A DNA stretch of 64,000 nt from Microbacterium sp. GCS4 (GCF_001262495.1 NZ_LGYE01000002.1:238368-302367), one strand, 5' to 3'; shown: positions 43,538-51,886, counted from the stretch's first letter. Notes: generated by a model from the sequence alone, not told the origin. A program made the numbers and translations.

Positions 43538-44470
43538 ATGCATCATCGCAGCGACCTCCCGCACGAGCTGGGAGACAGCTTCAGCCTCTCTCAGGCATCG
43601 GCGCTCGGGGTGCGCCGTGGCCGGGCGGATGCCACAGACCTGGCGCGTCCATTCCCCGGCATCCGTGCGTTCCAACCGCCGACGACGTTCCTGGAGACCG
43701 TGAGCTGCTACGTTCCGCGCCTCCGCGACGGCCAGCGATTCGTCGGGACCACGGCCGTCCGCCTGTGGGGACTGCCGTGCCCGACGGGGTGGCGCGCAGA
43801 CGAGCCGCTGCACATCGCCGTGGGCCATCGCCGCAATCCTCCGCGCACCCACGGGGTCGCGGGGCGACGTCTCGCCCTGTCCCGTGCGCAGACCTGGCGG
43901 GTGCACGGGGTGCCCGTGGTCGATCCCGTCGCCGCTGTCCTGAGCTGCGCTCCTGAGCTGACTGCGGACCAGCTCGTCGTGATGCTCGATGCCGTGATCA
44001 CGTCGTCGGGGAACTACCCCGGTCTTCGGGAGGTCCGACGTCCCCGGGTGACGCGGGAGGAACTCGCATCCCGCGTGCAGGACTGGCGTGGATCGGCGGG
44101 CATCGCGACCGTGCGCTGGGCATTGCGGCGCACGCGCGACGCGGTGGAGTCGCCGAAGGAGACGCAGACCAGACTGCTGATCGTCGACGCCGGGCTTCCC
44201 GAGCCGGTCATCCAGCACGAGGTCTGGAGCGGCGGCGAATTCGTCGCGCGCGTGGACCTCGCCTACCCGGACCAGCGGATCGCGATCGAGTATGAGGGAG
44301 ACGGGCACCGCACGGACAAGGCGCAGTGGCGACGCGACATCGCACGACAGCGGCGTCTCGAGGACCTCGGGTGGATCGTGATCCGACTGACGCAGCATGA
44401 TCTCGACGCTCCGACCGACGTCATCTCCCGCATCCGCCGAGCGCTCGCGGCGCGCCCAAGCCAGCCATAG
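43538..44470 (+). CDS. DUF559 domain protein (restriction-endonuclease-like fold)
   Basis: A 310-residue protein of a type common in actinobacteria. The N-terminal two thirds resemble AbiEi-type proteins (TTAVRLWGLPCP, HIAVGHRRNPPRTHGVAGRRL, VVDPVAAVLSCAPELTADQLVVMLDAV). The C-terminal 90 residues carry a DUF559/Vsr-like nuclease core: ESPKETQTRLLIVDAGLPEP, VDLAYPDQRIAIEYEGDGH and WIVIRLTQHDL, with the E...D-x...E-Y-E-G pattern of PD-(D/E)xK enzymes. Function is unknown; a role in DNA processing or defence is possible. CAGGCT lies 6 nt upstream of ATG 43538. Confidence 0.82.
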   Translation: MHHRSDLPHELGDSFSLSQASALGVRRGRADATDLARPFPGIRAFQPPTTFLETVSCYVPRLRDGQRFVGTTAVRLWGLPCPTGWRADEPLHIAVGHRRNPPRTHGVAGRRLALSRAQTWRVHGVPVVDPVAAVLSCAPELTADQLVVMLDAVITSSGNYPGLREVRRPRVTREELASRVQDWRGSAGIATVRWALRRTRDAVESPKETQTRLLIVDAGLPEPVIQHEVWSGGEFVARVDLAYPDQRIAIEYEGDGHRTDKAQWRRDIARQRRLEDLGWIVIRLTQHDLDAPTDVISRIRRALAARPSQP

Positions 44471-44516
44471 ATGGAAAACGCCTCGCGGAGAGACCGCGCA
44501 GCGGCGTTATCCATCT
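44469..44516. repeat. Inverted repeat (AGATGGAAAACGC family), followed by a G-rich tract
   Basis: Arms AGATGGAAAACGCC (44469-44482) and GGCGTTATCCATCT (44503-44516) match at 13 of 14 positions; CGCGG/CCGCG forms a second inner stem. It overlaps the stop of the DUF559 gene by 2 bp. Its right flank (CGCGACCGGCATATCG) is the reverse complement of the left flank of the hairpin at 47803. The G-rich tract at about 44538-44577 is the inverted counterpart of the C-rich tracts beside the other two copies. Confidence 0.8.
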
Positions 44517-44579
44517 CGCGACCGGCATATCGCCCGGATGGGGCCGGGTGAAGGGGCGCGGGGCGGGGAGGGAAGCGGG

Positions 44580-44789
44580 TCAGTGCTCGCGGAACATCGG
44601 CCAGGCGCTGCCCGGCCGCATCTTCGCGTGCAGGGCGCCCTTCGCCGACGCCAGGGTGGGGAAGGTGCCGGATGCGGCATCCGAACCCGCCATGACGACG
44701 GTGTACCCCTCATCATCGTGTCGGATGCTGCCGACCACGCCGTTCGTGCCGTACGCCACCCAGAGGGCCAGAGTCTTCGTGCTCATCAT
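44580..44789 (-). CDS. Small hypothetical protein, 69 residues
   Basis: I do not recognise a named family. The frame begins MMSTKTLALWVAYGTNGVVGSI and ends MRPGSAWPMFREH; the middle (HDDEGYTVVMAGSDAASGTFPTLASAKGALHAKM) has alternating strand-like and helix-like segments. AAGGGG lies 4 nt before ATG 44789, a good ribosome-binding site, and codon use matches real genes here. No signal peptide or membrane helix. It lies between the G-rich tract and the LLM oxidoreductase gene, 82 bp from the latter's stop, on the same strand. Confidence 0.65.
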   Translation of the reverse strand: MMSTKTLALWVAYGTNGVVGSIRHDDEGYTVVMAGSDAASGTFPTLASAKGALHAKMRPGSAWPMFREH

Positions 44790-44871
44790 CGAACCCCTTC
44801 CGTTGCCGCTGAGGCTACGCCCGAAGGTGCGCGAAAACCAGCCCTTGCCGCGAACGCCGGGATGCCGCGGG

Positions 44872-45906
44872 CTACAGCGCCTCGGCGATGAGCTCGAGCG
44901 TCTGCGCGCGCCCGCCGGCGGCGTCGCGCGGCTCGGCCTCGAACGCGCCCGCGACCGGCGACAGCATGATCTCGTCGACGCCGTGTGCCGCGGCGAACGC
45001 CTGCGCCTCGGCGCCCACGGACTCGCCCGTCCCGACGAACCAGCGCGAGCGCGCGGCCTCCACGACCTGCTGCTCGGCGGCATCCGTCTCGGCGGCCTGC
45101 GCCTCCTCGACGGTCTCCAGCGCGATGAGCGGCTTGTTCAGGCGCAGCCGCGCCATCATGCGCAGCTGCGGCAGGGCGCGGGCCTCGGCCTCCTCCTGCG
45201 TGGGCGCGGCGACCGCGTTCACGGTGAGGAACGTACGCGGCTCGGGATGCTCCTCGCTCGGCCGGTACCCGCTGCGATACAGGTCGAGCGCGCGCTCGAG
45301 GCCCTGCCCCGAGAAGTGGTTCGCGAACACGTAGGGCAGCCCGTGCGAAGCGGCGAGCTGGGCGGAGTAGTCGCTCGACCCGAGCAGCCAGATCTCCGGA
45401 GCCCCGGTCGCGGCGGGCGTCGCGCGCACGGTGTACTCGCCGCCGGACGTGAAGCGCACGGTCGCGCCCTCGTCCGAGGTGAGCGCACCGATGTCCTGCA
45501 CGTGGCGCGGGAACTGCTCGACGTCGCTCGTCGTGCCCGATCCGCGCAGCAGCTGCGTGATGACGGGGTCGCTGCCGGGGGCGCGGCCGAGACCAAGGTC
45601 GATGCGTCCCGGCGCGATCGCCTCGAGCGCGGCGAACTGCTCCGCGACGATGAGCGGCGCGTGGTTCGGCAGCATCACTCCACCCGATCCCAGGCGGATG
45701 CGGGAGGTGCGCATCGCGGCGGCGGCGATCAGCACCGGGGGAGTGGTGGACGCGACCGCCGGCATGTTGTGGTGCTCGGCGAACCAGTACCGGCGATAGC
45801 CCAGCCGGTCGGCCGTCTCGGCGAGGGACAGAGAGGCCGCGATGGCCTCCGCGCTGGTCTGCCCGGTGCGCACCGGGATGAGGTCGAGGACGGAGAGAGC
45901 AGTCAC
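44872..45906 (-). CDS. LLM-class flavin-dependent oxidoreductase (luciferase-like)
   Basis: A 344-residue luciferase-family monooxygenase (PF00296). Diagnostic parts: SVLDLIPVRTGQTSAEAIAASLSLAETADRLGYRRYWFAEHHNMPAVASTTPPVLI, RIRLGSGGVMLPNHAPLIVAEQFAALEAIAPGRIDLGLGRAPGSD, and PEIWLLGSSDYSAQLAASHGLPYVFANHF, all typical of the YhbW-like subgroup without a coenzyme F420 signature. It would use FMN and O2 on an unknown substrate. The start is GTG 45906 with GGAGAGGGG immediately before it. It is divergent from the antiporter gene, 56 bp away. Confidence 0.88.
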   Translation of the reverse strand: MTALSVLDLIPVRTGQTSAEAIAASLSLAETADRLGYRRYWFAEHHNMPAVASTTPPVLIAAAAMRTSRIRLGSGGVMLPNHAPLIVAEQFAALEAIAPGRIDLGLGRAPGSDPVITQLLRGSGTTSDVEQFPRHVQDIGALTSDEGATVRFTSGGEYTVRATPAATGAPEIWLLGSSDYSAQLAASHGLPYVFANHFSGQGLERALDLYRSGYRPSEEHPEPRTFLTVNAVAAPTQEEAEARALPQLRMMARLRLNKPLIALETVEEAQAAETDAAEQQVVEAARSRWFVGTGESVGAEAQAFAAAHGVDEIMLSPVAGAFEAEPRDAAGGRAQTLELIAEAL

Positions 45907-45962
45907 CCCCTCTCCAACCCGCGGACTGCGGCGCGCATTCCCCGCGCAGTATCTTGAGGGGC

Positions 45963-47696
45963 ATGGATGCCGAGATCTTCTATGTGCTCGTCGGTGCGGT
46001 GGTCGTCGCGGCGGTCGCGCGATGGCGGGGCTGGCCGGCACCTCTGCTCGTGACGGTGGTCGCGCTCGCGGCATCCTTCCTGCCTTTCGTCCCCGACGTC
46101 GACATCGACGGCCATCTGCTGCTGAACCTCGTACTGCCGCCGCTGCTGTACTCGGCCGCGCTGGACGTGTCGTTCGTGGGGTTCAGGCGCAGCCTGCCGC
46201 AGATCCGCCGGCTCGGCATCACGCTCGTGCTGCTGACCTCGGTCGCGGTCGGGCTGGTCGCCTGGTGGATCCTGCCGTCGCTCACGCTGCCCGGCGCCCT
46301 GCTGCTCGGTGCGATCGTCGCCCCGCCCGACGCCGTGTCGGCCGCCGCGATCGGCCGCAAGCTCGGCCTGCCCCGCCGCATCATGACCGTGCTGTCGGGG
46401 GAGAGCCTCATCAACGACGCGACTTCGCTGACGCTGTACCGCGTGTTCGCGGCGATCATCGCGGGGGCGACGGTCTCGGTGTGGGGCGGGATCGGACAGT
46501 TCGGACTCGCGGTGGGCGTGGGCGTCGTCATCGGACTCGTGTTCGGGGCCGTGCTGCACCAACTCCGGATGCGGGTGAACGACGCGGTCGTGATCGGCAC
46601 GTTCGGGCTGCTCGCCCCCTTCGGCGCCTACGCGATCGCCGAGCATCTGCTGGGTTCCGGCGTGCTCGCGGTCGTCGCGATGGGCCTGTTCGTCGGATAC
46701 AACTCCCCGCGCACCGACTACACGACCCGCCAGCAGGAGAAGCCCCTGTGGCTCTCGGCCGACCTGCTGCTGGAGAGCTTCGTGTTCGCGTACATCGGCC
46801 TGCAGTTCCCGCGGGTGCTGAACGACCTCGGCGGCGAAGAGGTTCCGCGCATCCTGCTGCTCTCCGGAGCGGTGCTGCTGGTCGTGCTCGTCATGCGTCC
46901 GCTGTACGTGTATCCGGCGAACATGTGGTCGAACTTCCAGGATCGCCGGCGGCTGGAACGCTGGGATCGGAGCGTCGCCTCCGGGGCGTTCGACGAGCGC
47001 CGCCGTGAGTCCAAGCGGTGGAAGGAGTACACGCCGGAGGAGCTGCGGTCGAAGATCGTGCGCGACCGGATGGCGGGCCTCCAGCTCACCTGGAAGGACA
47101 ACGCCGTGATCTCGTGGGCGGGCATGCGCGGCGTCGTGACGCTGGCGACCGCGCTCGCCGCGGCCGACCTCGCCGGGCTCGGGACCGAGCCCTCGCACGC
47201 GATCGTCGTGGTGGCGTTCATCGTCACCGTGGGCACGCTGCTGCTGCAGGGCCTCACGCTGCCGATGCTGATCCGCGGCCTGGGGATCGCGACCGACTCC
47301 GAGGAGGAGGAGGACGAGCGGGCGCTGGAGGCCGTCAAGGCGAAGAGCCGCGCGGCCGGCAAGGAGTTCCTCGCCGAGAAGCGCGCCGAGTGGGAGGCGA
47401 AGCACGGCCCCGCCGACCTCGACATGTTCGACGCGTTCACGAAGCGCATGACGCGCGTGCAGAAGGACACCGACGAGGCGCAGGAGGTCGAGGATGCCGC
47501 GGTGCGCCGTCCTTCGTTCGACGACCTCGTGGCGCTGTCGCGCGGGTGGCTGCAGGTGCGTCGCGACATCCTCGTGCAGGAGCGCGACGCCGGCAACCTC
47601 GACGAGGAGGTCATGCGCGAGCTCATGACGGCCATGGATGCCGAGGAGCTGGCGCTCGACACGAGAGGCGCTACCCGCCAGCAGGGCCGCGCCTGA
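45963..47696 (+). CDS. Na+/H+ antiporter, CPA1/NhaP family
   Basis: A 577-residue membrane protein with about 12 helices. The CPA1 core is clear: LVLPPLLYSAALDVSF, IVAPPDAVSAAAIGRKLGLPRRIMTVLSGESLINDATSLTLYRVF (the conserved P-D-A-V and E-S-L-x-N-D-A motifs that carry ion-binding Asp residues) and ISWAGMRGVVTLATALA. A long charged cytoplasmic C-terminus (about 435-577) follows, rich in Glu, Lys and Arg. It exchanges Na+ or another monovalent cation for H+ to control pH and sodium. ATG 45963 lies 7 nt after TATCTT (leaderless). Confidence 0.92.
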   Translation: MDAEIFYVLVGAVVVAAVARWRGWPAPLLVTVVALAASFLPFVPDVDIDGHLLLNLVLPPLLYSAALDVSFVGFRRSLPQIRRLGITLVLLTSVAVGLVAWWILPSLTLPGALLLGAIVAPPDAVSAAAIGRKLGLPRRIMTVLSGESLINDATSLTLYRVFAAIIAGATVSVWGGIGQFGLAVGVGVVIGLVFGAVLHQLRMRVNDAVVIGTFGLLAPFGAYAIAEHLLGSGVLAVVAMGLFVGYNSPRTDYTTRQQEKPLWLSADLLLESFVFAYIGLQFPRVLNDLGGEEVPRILLLSGAVLLVVLVMRPLYVYPANMWSNFQDRRRLERWDRSVASGAFDERRRESKRWKEYTPEELRSKIVRDRMAGLQLTWKDNAVISWAGMRGVVTLATALAAADLAGLGTEPSHAIVVVAFIVTVGTLLLQGLTLPMLIRGLGIATDSEEEEDERALEAVKAKSRAAGKEFLAEKRAEWEAKHGPADLDMFDAFTKRMTRVQKDTDEAQEVEDAAVRRPSFDDLVALSRGWLQVRRDILVQERDAGNLDEEVMRELMTAMDAEELALDTRGATRQQGRA

Positions 47697-47787
47697 GCAT
47701 TCGGTCTCCCGCCCCCGTCCCGTCCCCGTCCCGCCCCGTCCCGTCCCCGTCCCGTCTCGTCCCCGCCCCGCCCCGTCCCGTCCCGCC
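47697..47787. repeat. C-rich tandem (CCCGTCC/CCCCGTC) tract after the antiporter gene
   Basis: About 80 bp of units like CCCCGTCCCGTC, nearly devoid of A, next to the hairpin at 47803-47850. The composition and the order tract-then-hairpin match the pair at 43250-43423. The complementary strand is G-run-rich and could form a G-quadruplex. Confidence 0.8.
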
Positions 47788-47802
47788 GATATGCCGGTCG
47801 CG

Positions 47803-47850
47803 AGATGGATAACGTCGCTGCCGGGTCCTGTTGCGAGACGTTTTCCATCT
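47803..47850. repeat. Inverted repeat (AGATGGATAACGTC family)
   Basis: Arms AGATGGATAACGTC (47803-47816) and GACGTTTTCCATCT (47837-47850) match at 13 of 14 positions around a 20-nt loop. The left flank GATATGCCGGTCGCG is shared, inverted, with the right flank of the element at 44469-44516. Confidence 0.8.
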
Positions 47851-47882
47851 ATCGCCGGGTCGGACGGGGACTCGGGGATGCA

Positions 47883-47915
47883 GAAGCGCCCCGCCCCGGA
47901 GGGGCGAGGCGCTTC
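47883..47915. terminator. Strong GC hairpin downstream of the dicarboxylate symporter gene
   Basis: GAAGCGCCCCGCCCC and GGGGCGAGGCGCTTC pair over 15 bp with one mismatch and a 3-nt loop (GGA). It begins 18 bp after the stop of the minus-strand symporter gene. There is no long U-run, as is common for actinobacterial hairpins. Probable intrinsic terminator. Confidence 0.75.
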
Positions 47916-47932
47916 GTACGGTGACGCGGACG

Positions 47933-49354
47933 TCAGCGGGTGGCGGCGGGCTCCGACGCGGATGCCGTGGCGTCCGCCTCGGGCTCGTCGTCGTTGTCGT
48001 CGGCGAAGGGAAGGCCCTCGCGCGGCGCGTTGTAGAGGTCCTCGTTCAGGATGCCCTCGCGCTTGGCGACGATCGCCGGCACGAGCGCCTGGCCCGCGAC
48101 GTTGACCGCGGTGCGACCCATGTCGAGGATCGGGTCGATCGCGAGCAGCAGGCCGACGCCCTCGAGCGGCAGGCCCAGGGTCGACAGCGTGAGCGTGAGC
48201 ATGACGGTCGCGCCCGTGGTGCCGGCGGTGGCGGCGGAGCCGACGACCGATACGAGCACGATCAGCAGGTACTGCACGATGTTGAGCTCGATGCCGAAAA
48301 ACTGCGCGACGAAGATCGCGGCGATAGCCGGGTAGATCGCGGCGCAGCCGTCCATCTTCGTGGTCGCGCCGAACGGCACCGCGAACGACGCGTACGAGCG
48401 GGGCACGCCGAGGTTGCGCTCGGTCACCCGCTCGGTCAGGGGCAGCGTGCCGATCGACGAGCGGCTCACGAAGCCGAGCTGCACGGCGGGCCACACGCCC
48501 GAGAAGTACTGCTTGATCGACAGGCCGTGCGTCTTCACGAGCACGGGGTAGACGACGAACAGCACGAGCGCGAGGCCGATGTACACGGCGATCGCGAACC
48601 AGCCGAGCGCGGCGAGCTTCTCCCAGCCGTACTTGACGACCGCGGCGCCGATGAGGCCGAACGTACCGATCGGGGCGATGCGGATGATCCACCACAGCAC
48701 GCGCTGGATGACCTTGAGCAGCGACTCGGTGAACGCGAGGAACGGCTCCGCCTTCTTGCCGGCCTTCAGCGCGGCGATGCCCACGGCGACCGCGACGACG
48801 ATGACCTGCAGGATGTTGAAGTTCACGCTCGAGGTGAACGTGCCCTCGACCGGGCCCGGGTTGGTGCTGACGCCCAGGCCGAGGAAGTTCTGGGGGATGA
48901 GGCCGAGGAGGAAGTTCCACCACGTCCCGACCGTGTACGGGTCGCTGGGCTCGAGGCCCTCGCCGGCGCGGGAGCCGGGCTGGATCACGAGGCCGAGCAC
49001 GATGCCGATCGTCACGGCGATGAACGCGGTGATCGCGAACCACAGCAGGGTCTGACCTGCGAGGCGTGCGGCGTTCTGCACGCGGCGGAGGTTCGAGATG
49101 CTCGCGACGATGGCGGTGAAGATCAGCGGGACGACGGCGGCGCGCAGCAGCGTCACGTAGGAGCTGCCGATCGTGTCGAGCGTCGCCGAGAGGCCGTTGG
49201 GGGCGTCGGCGGTCGCGCCGAGCTGGCGGGCGACGAGTCCGGCGGCGATGCCGAGGACGAGGGCCGCGAGGATCTGGAAGCCGAACGAGGTCAGCAGCTT
49301 CCGGACCGGCCCGCGGGTGTCTGGCGCCTTGGCGGCGCGCGCGGTGGTTCTCAT
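47933..49354 (-). CDS. Dicarboxylate/amino acid:cation symporter (DAACS, GltP/DctA type)
   Basis: A 473-residue membrane protein of the sodium:dicarboxylate symporter family. Seen: ILAALVLGIAAGLVAR, LRAAVVPLIFTAIVASISNL, IGTFGLIGAAVVKYG, the serine-rich re-entrant loop SRSSIGTLPLT (SSSSxxTLP-like motif), GATTKMDGCAAIYPAIAAIF (N/D-M-D-G motif) and NVAGQALVPAIVAKREG at the C-terminus, followed by an acidic, Ala-rich tail. It imports glutamate, aspartate or C4-dicarboxylates with Na+ or H+. The ATG at 49354 has GGAG upstream. The longer open frame to 49507 is not family-like. Confidence 0.92.
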   Translation of the reverse strand: MRTTARAAKAPDTRGPVRKLLTSFGFQILAALVLGIAAGLVARQLGATADAPNGLSATLDTIGSSYVTLLRAAVVPLIFTAIVASISNLRRVQNAARLAGQTLLWFAITAFIAVTIGIVLGLVIQPGSRAGEGLEPSDPYTVGTWWNFLLGLIPQNFLGLGVSTNPGPVEGTFTSSVNFNILQVIVVAVAVGIAALKAGKKAEPFLAFTESLLKVIQRVLWWIIRIAPIGTFGLIGAAVVKYGWEKLAALGWFAIAVYIGLALVLFVVYPVLVKTHGLSIKQYFSGVWPAVQLGFVSRSSIGTLPLTERVTERNLGVPRSYASFAVPFGATTKMDGCAAIYPAIAAIFVAQFFGIELNIVQYLLIVLVSVVGSAATAGTTGATVMLTLTLSTLGLPLEGVGLLLAIDPILDMGRTAVNVAGQALVPAIVAKREGILNEDLYNAPREGLPFADDNDDEPEADATASASEPAATR

Positions 49355-49476
49355 GGGGTGGGGACTCCAGGGTCGTTGCGCGGCTGGGGGACGCGCGTGG
49401 ACGGACAGATGCGCGCGAGTGCGCGACATATCGGTCAACGCTAGGAGCGGGCTGACATTCCCGGGGTCGTTATGAC

Positions 49477-49512
49477 GAAGGATGACGGATGCCGCAGCAT
49501 CCGCCATCCTTC
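49477..49512. terminator. Hairpin between the lipoprotein and symporter genes
   Basis: GAAGGATGACGGATGC and GCATCCGCCATCCTTC pair over 16 positions with a single A/C mismatch and a 4-nt loop. It starts 12 bp after the stop of the minus-strand lipoprotein gene. Likely an intrinsic terminator for it. Confidence 0.75.
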
Positions 49513-49523
49513 ATCGATGCCTG

Positions 49524-49874
49524 CTACTCGGCGGTGACGCAGTCCGGACCGGCCTCGGTGATCGTGGACTGGACGAGGTCGAAGTCGTCCTGGTTGGTCT
49601 GCGCGTTCTGGTCGCCCTTCGCGATGGCGGCCAGCGTGTCGTTCGACACCTCCGAGTCGACCAGGGCCTCGGAGAGGCACAGGACCATCGGCTCGGTGAG
49701 GGTGTCGCCCATGCCCTGGTCCTCGAGGACCTTCATGAGTCCGTCCGAGACGTCCTCGGCGGAGGGGCGTTCGGCGGGGCCGCCGCAGGCGGCGAGCGAG
49801 AGGGCGACGGCCGCGATGGGCAGGGCCAGGAGCAGTCGGGAGGTGGGGCGCAGGTTCCGGTCGTTGAGCTTCAT
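49524..49874 (-). CDS. Small secreted lipoprotein, unknown function
   Basis: A 116-residue protein with a classic lipoprotein signal: basic MKLNDRNLRP, hydrophobic LLLALPIAAVALSLA, and lipobox LAAC, then GGPAERPS. The mature part has two Cys residues (VLCLSEAL and PDCVTAE) that may form a disulfide, and is acidic and helix-rich. It would be anchored to the outer face of the membrane. No named family recognised. TACTCT lies 7 nt upstream of the ATG on the minus strand (leaderless). A hairpin follows the stop. Confidence 0.83.
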   Translation of the reverse strand: MKLNDRNLRPTSRLLLALPIAAVALSLAACGGPAERPSAEDVSDGLMKVLEDQGMGDTLTEPMVLCLSEALVDSEVSNDTLAAIAKGDQNAQTNQDDFDLVQSTITEAGPDCVTAE

Positions 49875-49981
49875 GCACACCAGAGTATTGGCGCACAGCG
49901 AATTCATAGAGGGGGTTGCATGGGGAGAAATCCCCACGCCATGATCTGTCGCCCGGGATGGCGGAGTGCCACGATGGCGTC

Positions 49982-50350
49982 ATGTTCATGGTGACGACGA
50001 ACGACATCCCCGGCTACCGCATCACCCAGGTGCTCGGGGAGGTCATGGGCCTCACGGTGCGGTCGACCGACTTCGGCCAGGGCTTCGCGGCGGGATTCCG
50101 CTCGCTCGGCGGCGGCGAGATCCCCGAGTACACGCAGGTCATGTACGAGGCGCGACAGGTCGTGATGGGGCGCATGTGGGCCGAGGCCCAGCAGCGCGGG
50201 GGCAACGCGATCGTCGCGATGCGCTTCGACGCCGGGTCGATCGCGAACTTCACCGAGATCTGCGCCTACGGCACGGCCGTCGTGGTCGAGCCGCTCGCGC
50301 CGTCGGCACCGCAGCCGGCATCGCAGCCCCCGCAGCCGCCGACGGCCTGA
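49982..50350 (+). CDS. YbjQ/UPF0145 family protein
   Basis: A 122-residue member of the heavy-metal-binding-like YbjQ family: TTNDIPGYRITQVLGEVMGLTVRS at the N-terminus, GQGFAAGFRSLGGGEIPEYTQVMYEAR, and AQQRGGNAIVAMRFDAGSIANFTEICAYGTAVVV, all matching the family's conserved core. It forms pentamers in known structures; its function is not known. A short Pro/Ala tail (APSAPQPASQPPQPP) is extra. CACGAT lies 6 nt before ATG 49982. The second ATG, two codons later, is also possible. Confidence 0.87.
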   Translation: MFMVTTNDIPGYRITQVLGEVMGLTVRSTDFGQGFAAGFRSLGGGEIPEYTQVMYEARQVVMGRMWAEAQQRGGNAIVAMRFDAGSIANFTEICAYGTAVVVEPLAPSAPQPASQPPQPPTA

Positions 50351-50357
50351 CGCGGGA

Positions 50358-50588
50358 TCAGGCGAGCACGAGCAGTTCGCCGACCTCGCACTGCAGGGCA
50401 TCGCAGATCGCGCGCAGCGTCGAATAGCGAATGGCCCTGGCGCGATCGTTCTTCAGCACCGACAGGTTCACGATGCTCACGCCCACGCGTGCGCTCAGCT
50501 CGGTCAGCGTCATGCCGCGCTCGGCGAGCAGCTCGTCGAGTCGGCAGTGGATGCCGGTGAGCTCGTCGTCGCTCTCAGCCGGGCTCAC
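50358..50588 (-). CDS. XRE/HTH_26-type small transcriptional regulator
   Basis: A 76-residue protein that is essentially one helix-turn-helix: RLDELLAERGMTLTELSARVGVSIVNLSVLKNDRARAIRYSTLRAICDALQCEVGELLVL. The I-V-N-L-S-V-L-K-N and R-x-x-T-L-x-x-I-C-x-A-L-x-C motifs mark the YozG/HTH_26 group, which is often paired with DUF2975 membrane proteins. The GTG start overlaps the upstream membrane-protein stop by 4 bp. It is the third gene of a three-gene minus-strand operon and probably binds the palindrome at 51887-51905. Confidence 0.9.
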   Translation of the reverse strand: MSPAESDDELTGIHCRLDELLAERGMTLTELSARVGVSIVNLSVLKNDRARAIRYSTLRAICDALQCEVGELLVLA

Positions 50589-51226
50589 ACGAGACCCCGG
50601 GTGTCGTCGGCGAGCGAGTCCCGCTCCTGTTGCACGCGGATCCCGCGGCGGAAGGCGACGGCGATCAAGCCGACCGTCACTCCCGTGGCGAAGATCGGGG
50701 CGATCGCCCAGAACTCGATCGGATGCGCGGGCTCGGCCGCGCTCAGGCCGAGGGCGGCCGTCACGCCGTTCCGGCCCATCGTCTCGAGCATCACGATCAG
50801 GAGCGGGGCGAGCACGAGGGTCCAGCCGATCACATCGAACGCGCGGGCGTTGCCCCGCACGAAGAAGCGGCCGCGGAGGAAGTTCCAGGCGACGAGCGCG
50901 ACCGCGGCGATGATCGCGAGCGCCGCGAGCGCCCACAGCGCGAGGGCAGCGATGATCGCCGCGACGGAGACGGCGTTCACATCCGGGGCCAGGACCATCG
51001 CCTGCTGCGCGATCCCCTCGACGGGGATCGAGCCGGAGTCCACGGTCGCCTCTATCGGCTGCTCGTCGATCGGGATCGACCAGGCGATGCCGTCGGCGCG
51101 GAAGGTGTCGAGCGCCCGCATGACCGTGACGATGCCGACGATGACGAGGGCTGCGGCGGCGTACAGGATCACGGTGATCGCATCGGCGCGTTCCGAGCGC
51201 GTGGGGGTGGCGGTGTTCGTCGACAT
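50585..51226 (-). CDS. DUF2975-like membrane protein 1
   Basis: A 213-residue membrane protein with four predicted helices: TVILYAAAALVIVGIVTVMR, IIAALALWALAALAIIAAVALVA, FDVIGWTLVLAPLLIVMLE, and the last at FWAIAPIFATGVTVGLIAVAF. The segment FLRGRFFVRGNARAFDVIGW between helices 2 and 3 matches the DUF2975 core. The region between helices 1 and 2 is probably extracytoplasmic. It starts one base into the stop of the upstream paralogue (TGATG). It is the middle gene of a three-gene unit with a small XRE regulator; relatives in Bacillus are the YoaS/YozG pair. Confidence 0.75.
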   Translation of the reverse strand: MSTNTATPTRSERADAITVILYAAAALVIVGIVTVMRALDTFRADGIAWSIPIDEQPIEATVDSGSIPVEGIAQQAMVLAPDVNAVSVAAIIAALALWALAALAIIAAVALVAWNFLRGRFFVRGNARAFDVIGWTLVLAPLLIVMLETMGRNGVTAALGLSAAEPAHPIEFWAIAPIFATGVTVGLIAVAFRRGIRVQQERDSLADDTRGLV

Positions 51227-51843
51227 CAGACGAGTCCGTCCGTCTCGCGCTGCAGGCGGTCGCCGATCGAGAACACCGTGGTGATGAGCGCGACCACGAA
51301 CGCGGCGAGGATGAAGGTGAACGGCTCGACCGTGAGGACGGCGTTGTCGATGCCGTTGTCGGCGATGCGCGAGACCGTGGCGTTCGCGAGCATGTTGTCG
51401 AAGAAGCGCACCCCGGAGAAGCCGAGGAGGCCGGTGATGCCCGCAGTGGCGACGACGGCGGTGCGTCCGCGCCCGAAGATCCGCCCTCCGATCGTCAAGC
51501 GGGCGAGCAGGATGAGGCACGCGATCACGACGACCACCGTGATGATCTGCAGCACCTGGGCGATGATCCCCGGGACGACGGCGACGAGGGGCAGCTGCGG
51601 GGCGACGATCGTGCCGCTCTCGAGTCCGACCGGGATGCTGCCGCCCGTCGACAGCGGGAGGTCGACGCTGTCGCCGCGGAACTCGACCCGCACGGGGACC
51701 TGTCGTCCGCCCGCGAGCTCGATGATGCGGACGATCGAGTACACCGTGAAGTACACGGCGATGACGACGCCGGCGATGCAGAACCCGACGAGGGCTCCGA
51801 CGTCGCCGCGACTCAGTGTCCGGTCGTTCTTCGTGGGGGACAT
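51226..51843 (-). CDS. DUF2975-like membrane protein 2
   Basis: A 205-residue membrane protein, paralogous in layout to the downstream gene: helix FCIAGVVIAVYFTVYSIVRII, an extracytoplasmic strand-rich section, helix VLQIITVVVVIACLILLARL, then TIGGRIFGRGRTAVVATAGITGLLG and two more helices. The ATG at 51843 has AAGGAG 7 nt upstream. A palindrome (51887-51905) and other A/T-rich half-sites lie immediately upstream, so the operon is probably controlled by its own XRE protein. Confidence 0.72.
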   Translation of the reverse strand: MSPTKNDRTLSRGDVGALVGFCIAGVVIAVYFTVYSIVRIIELAGGRQVPVRVEFRGDSVDLPLSTGGSIPVGLESGTIVAPQLPLVAVVPGIIAQVLQIITVVVVIACLILLARLTIGGRIFGRGRTAVVATAGITGLLGFSGVRFFDNMLANATVSRIADNGIDNAVLTVEPFTFILAAFVVALITTVFSIGDRLQRETDGLV

Positions 51844-51886
51844 TGTCCACTCCTTATCGACTATCGTTGTTACCGACAATCGTTAA

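Noticed and set aside
45903..49043. 1046-residue minus-strand open frame through the antiporter and symporter genes
   Set aside because: It spans genes on both strands and the C-rich tract, with low-complexity text and no domain.
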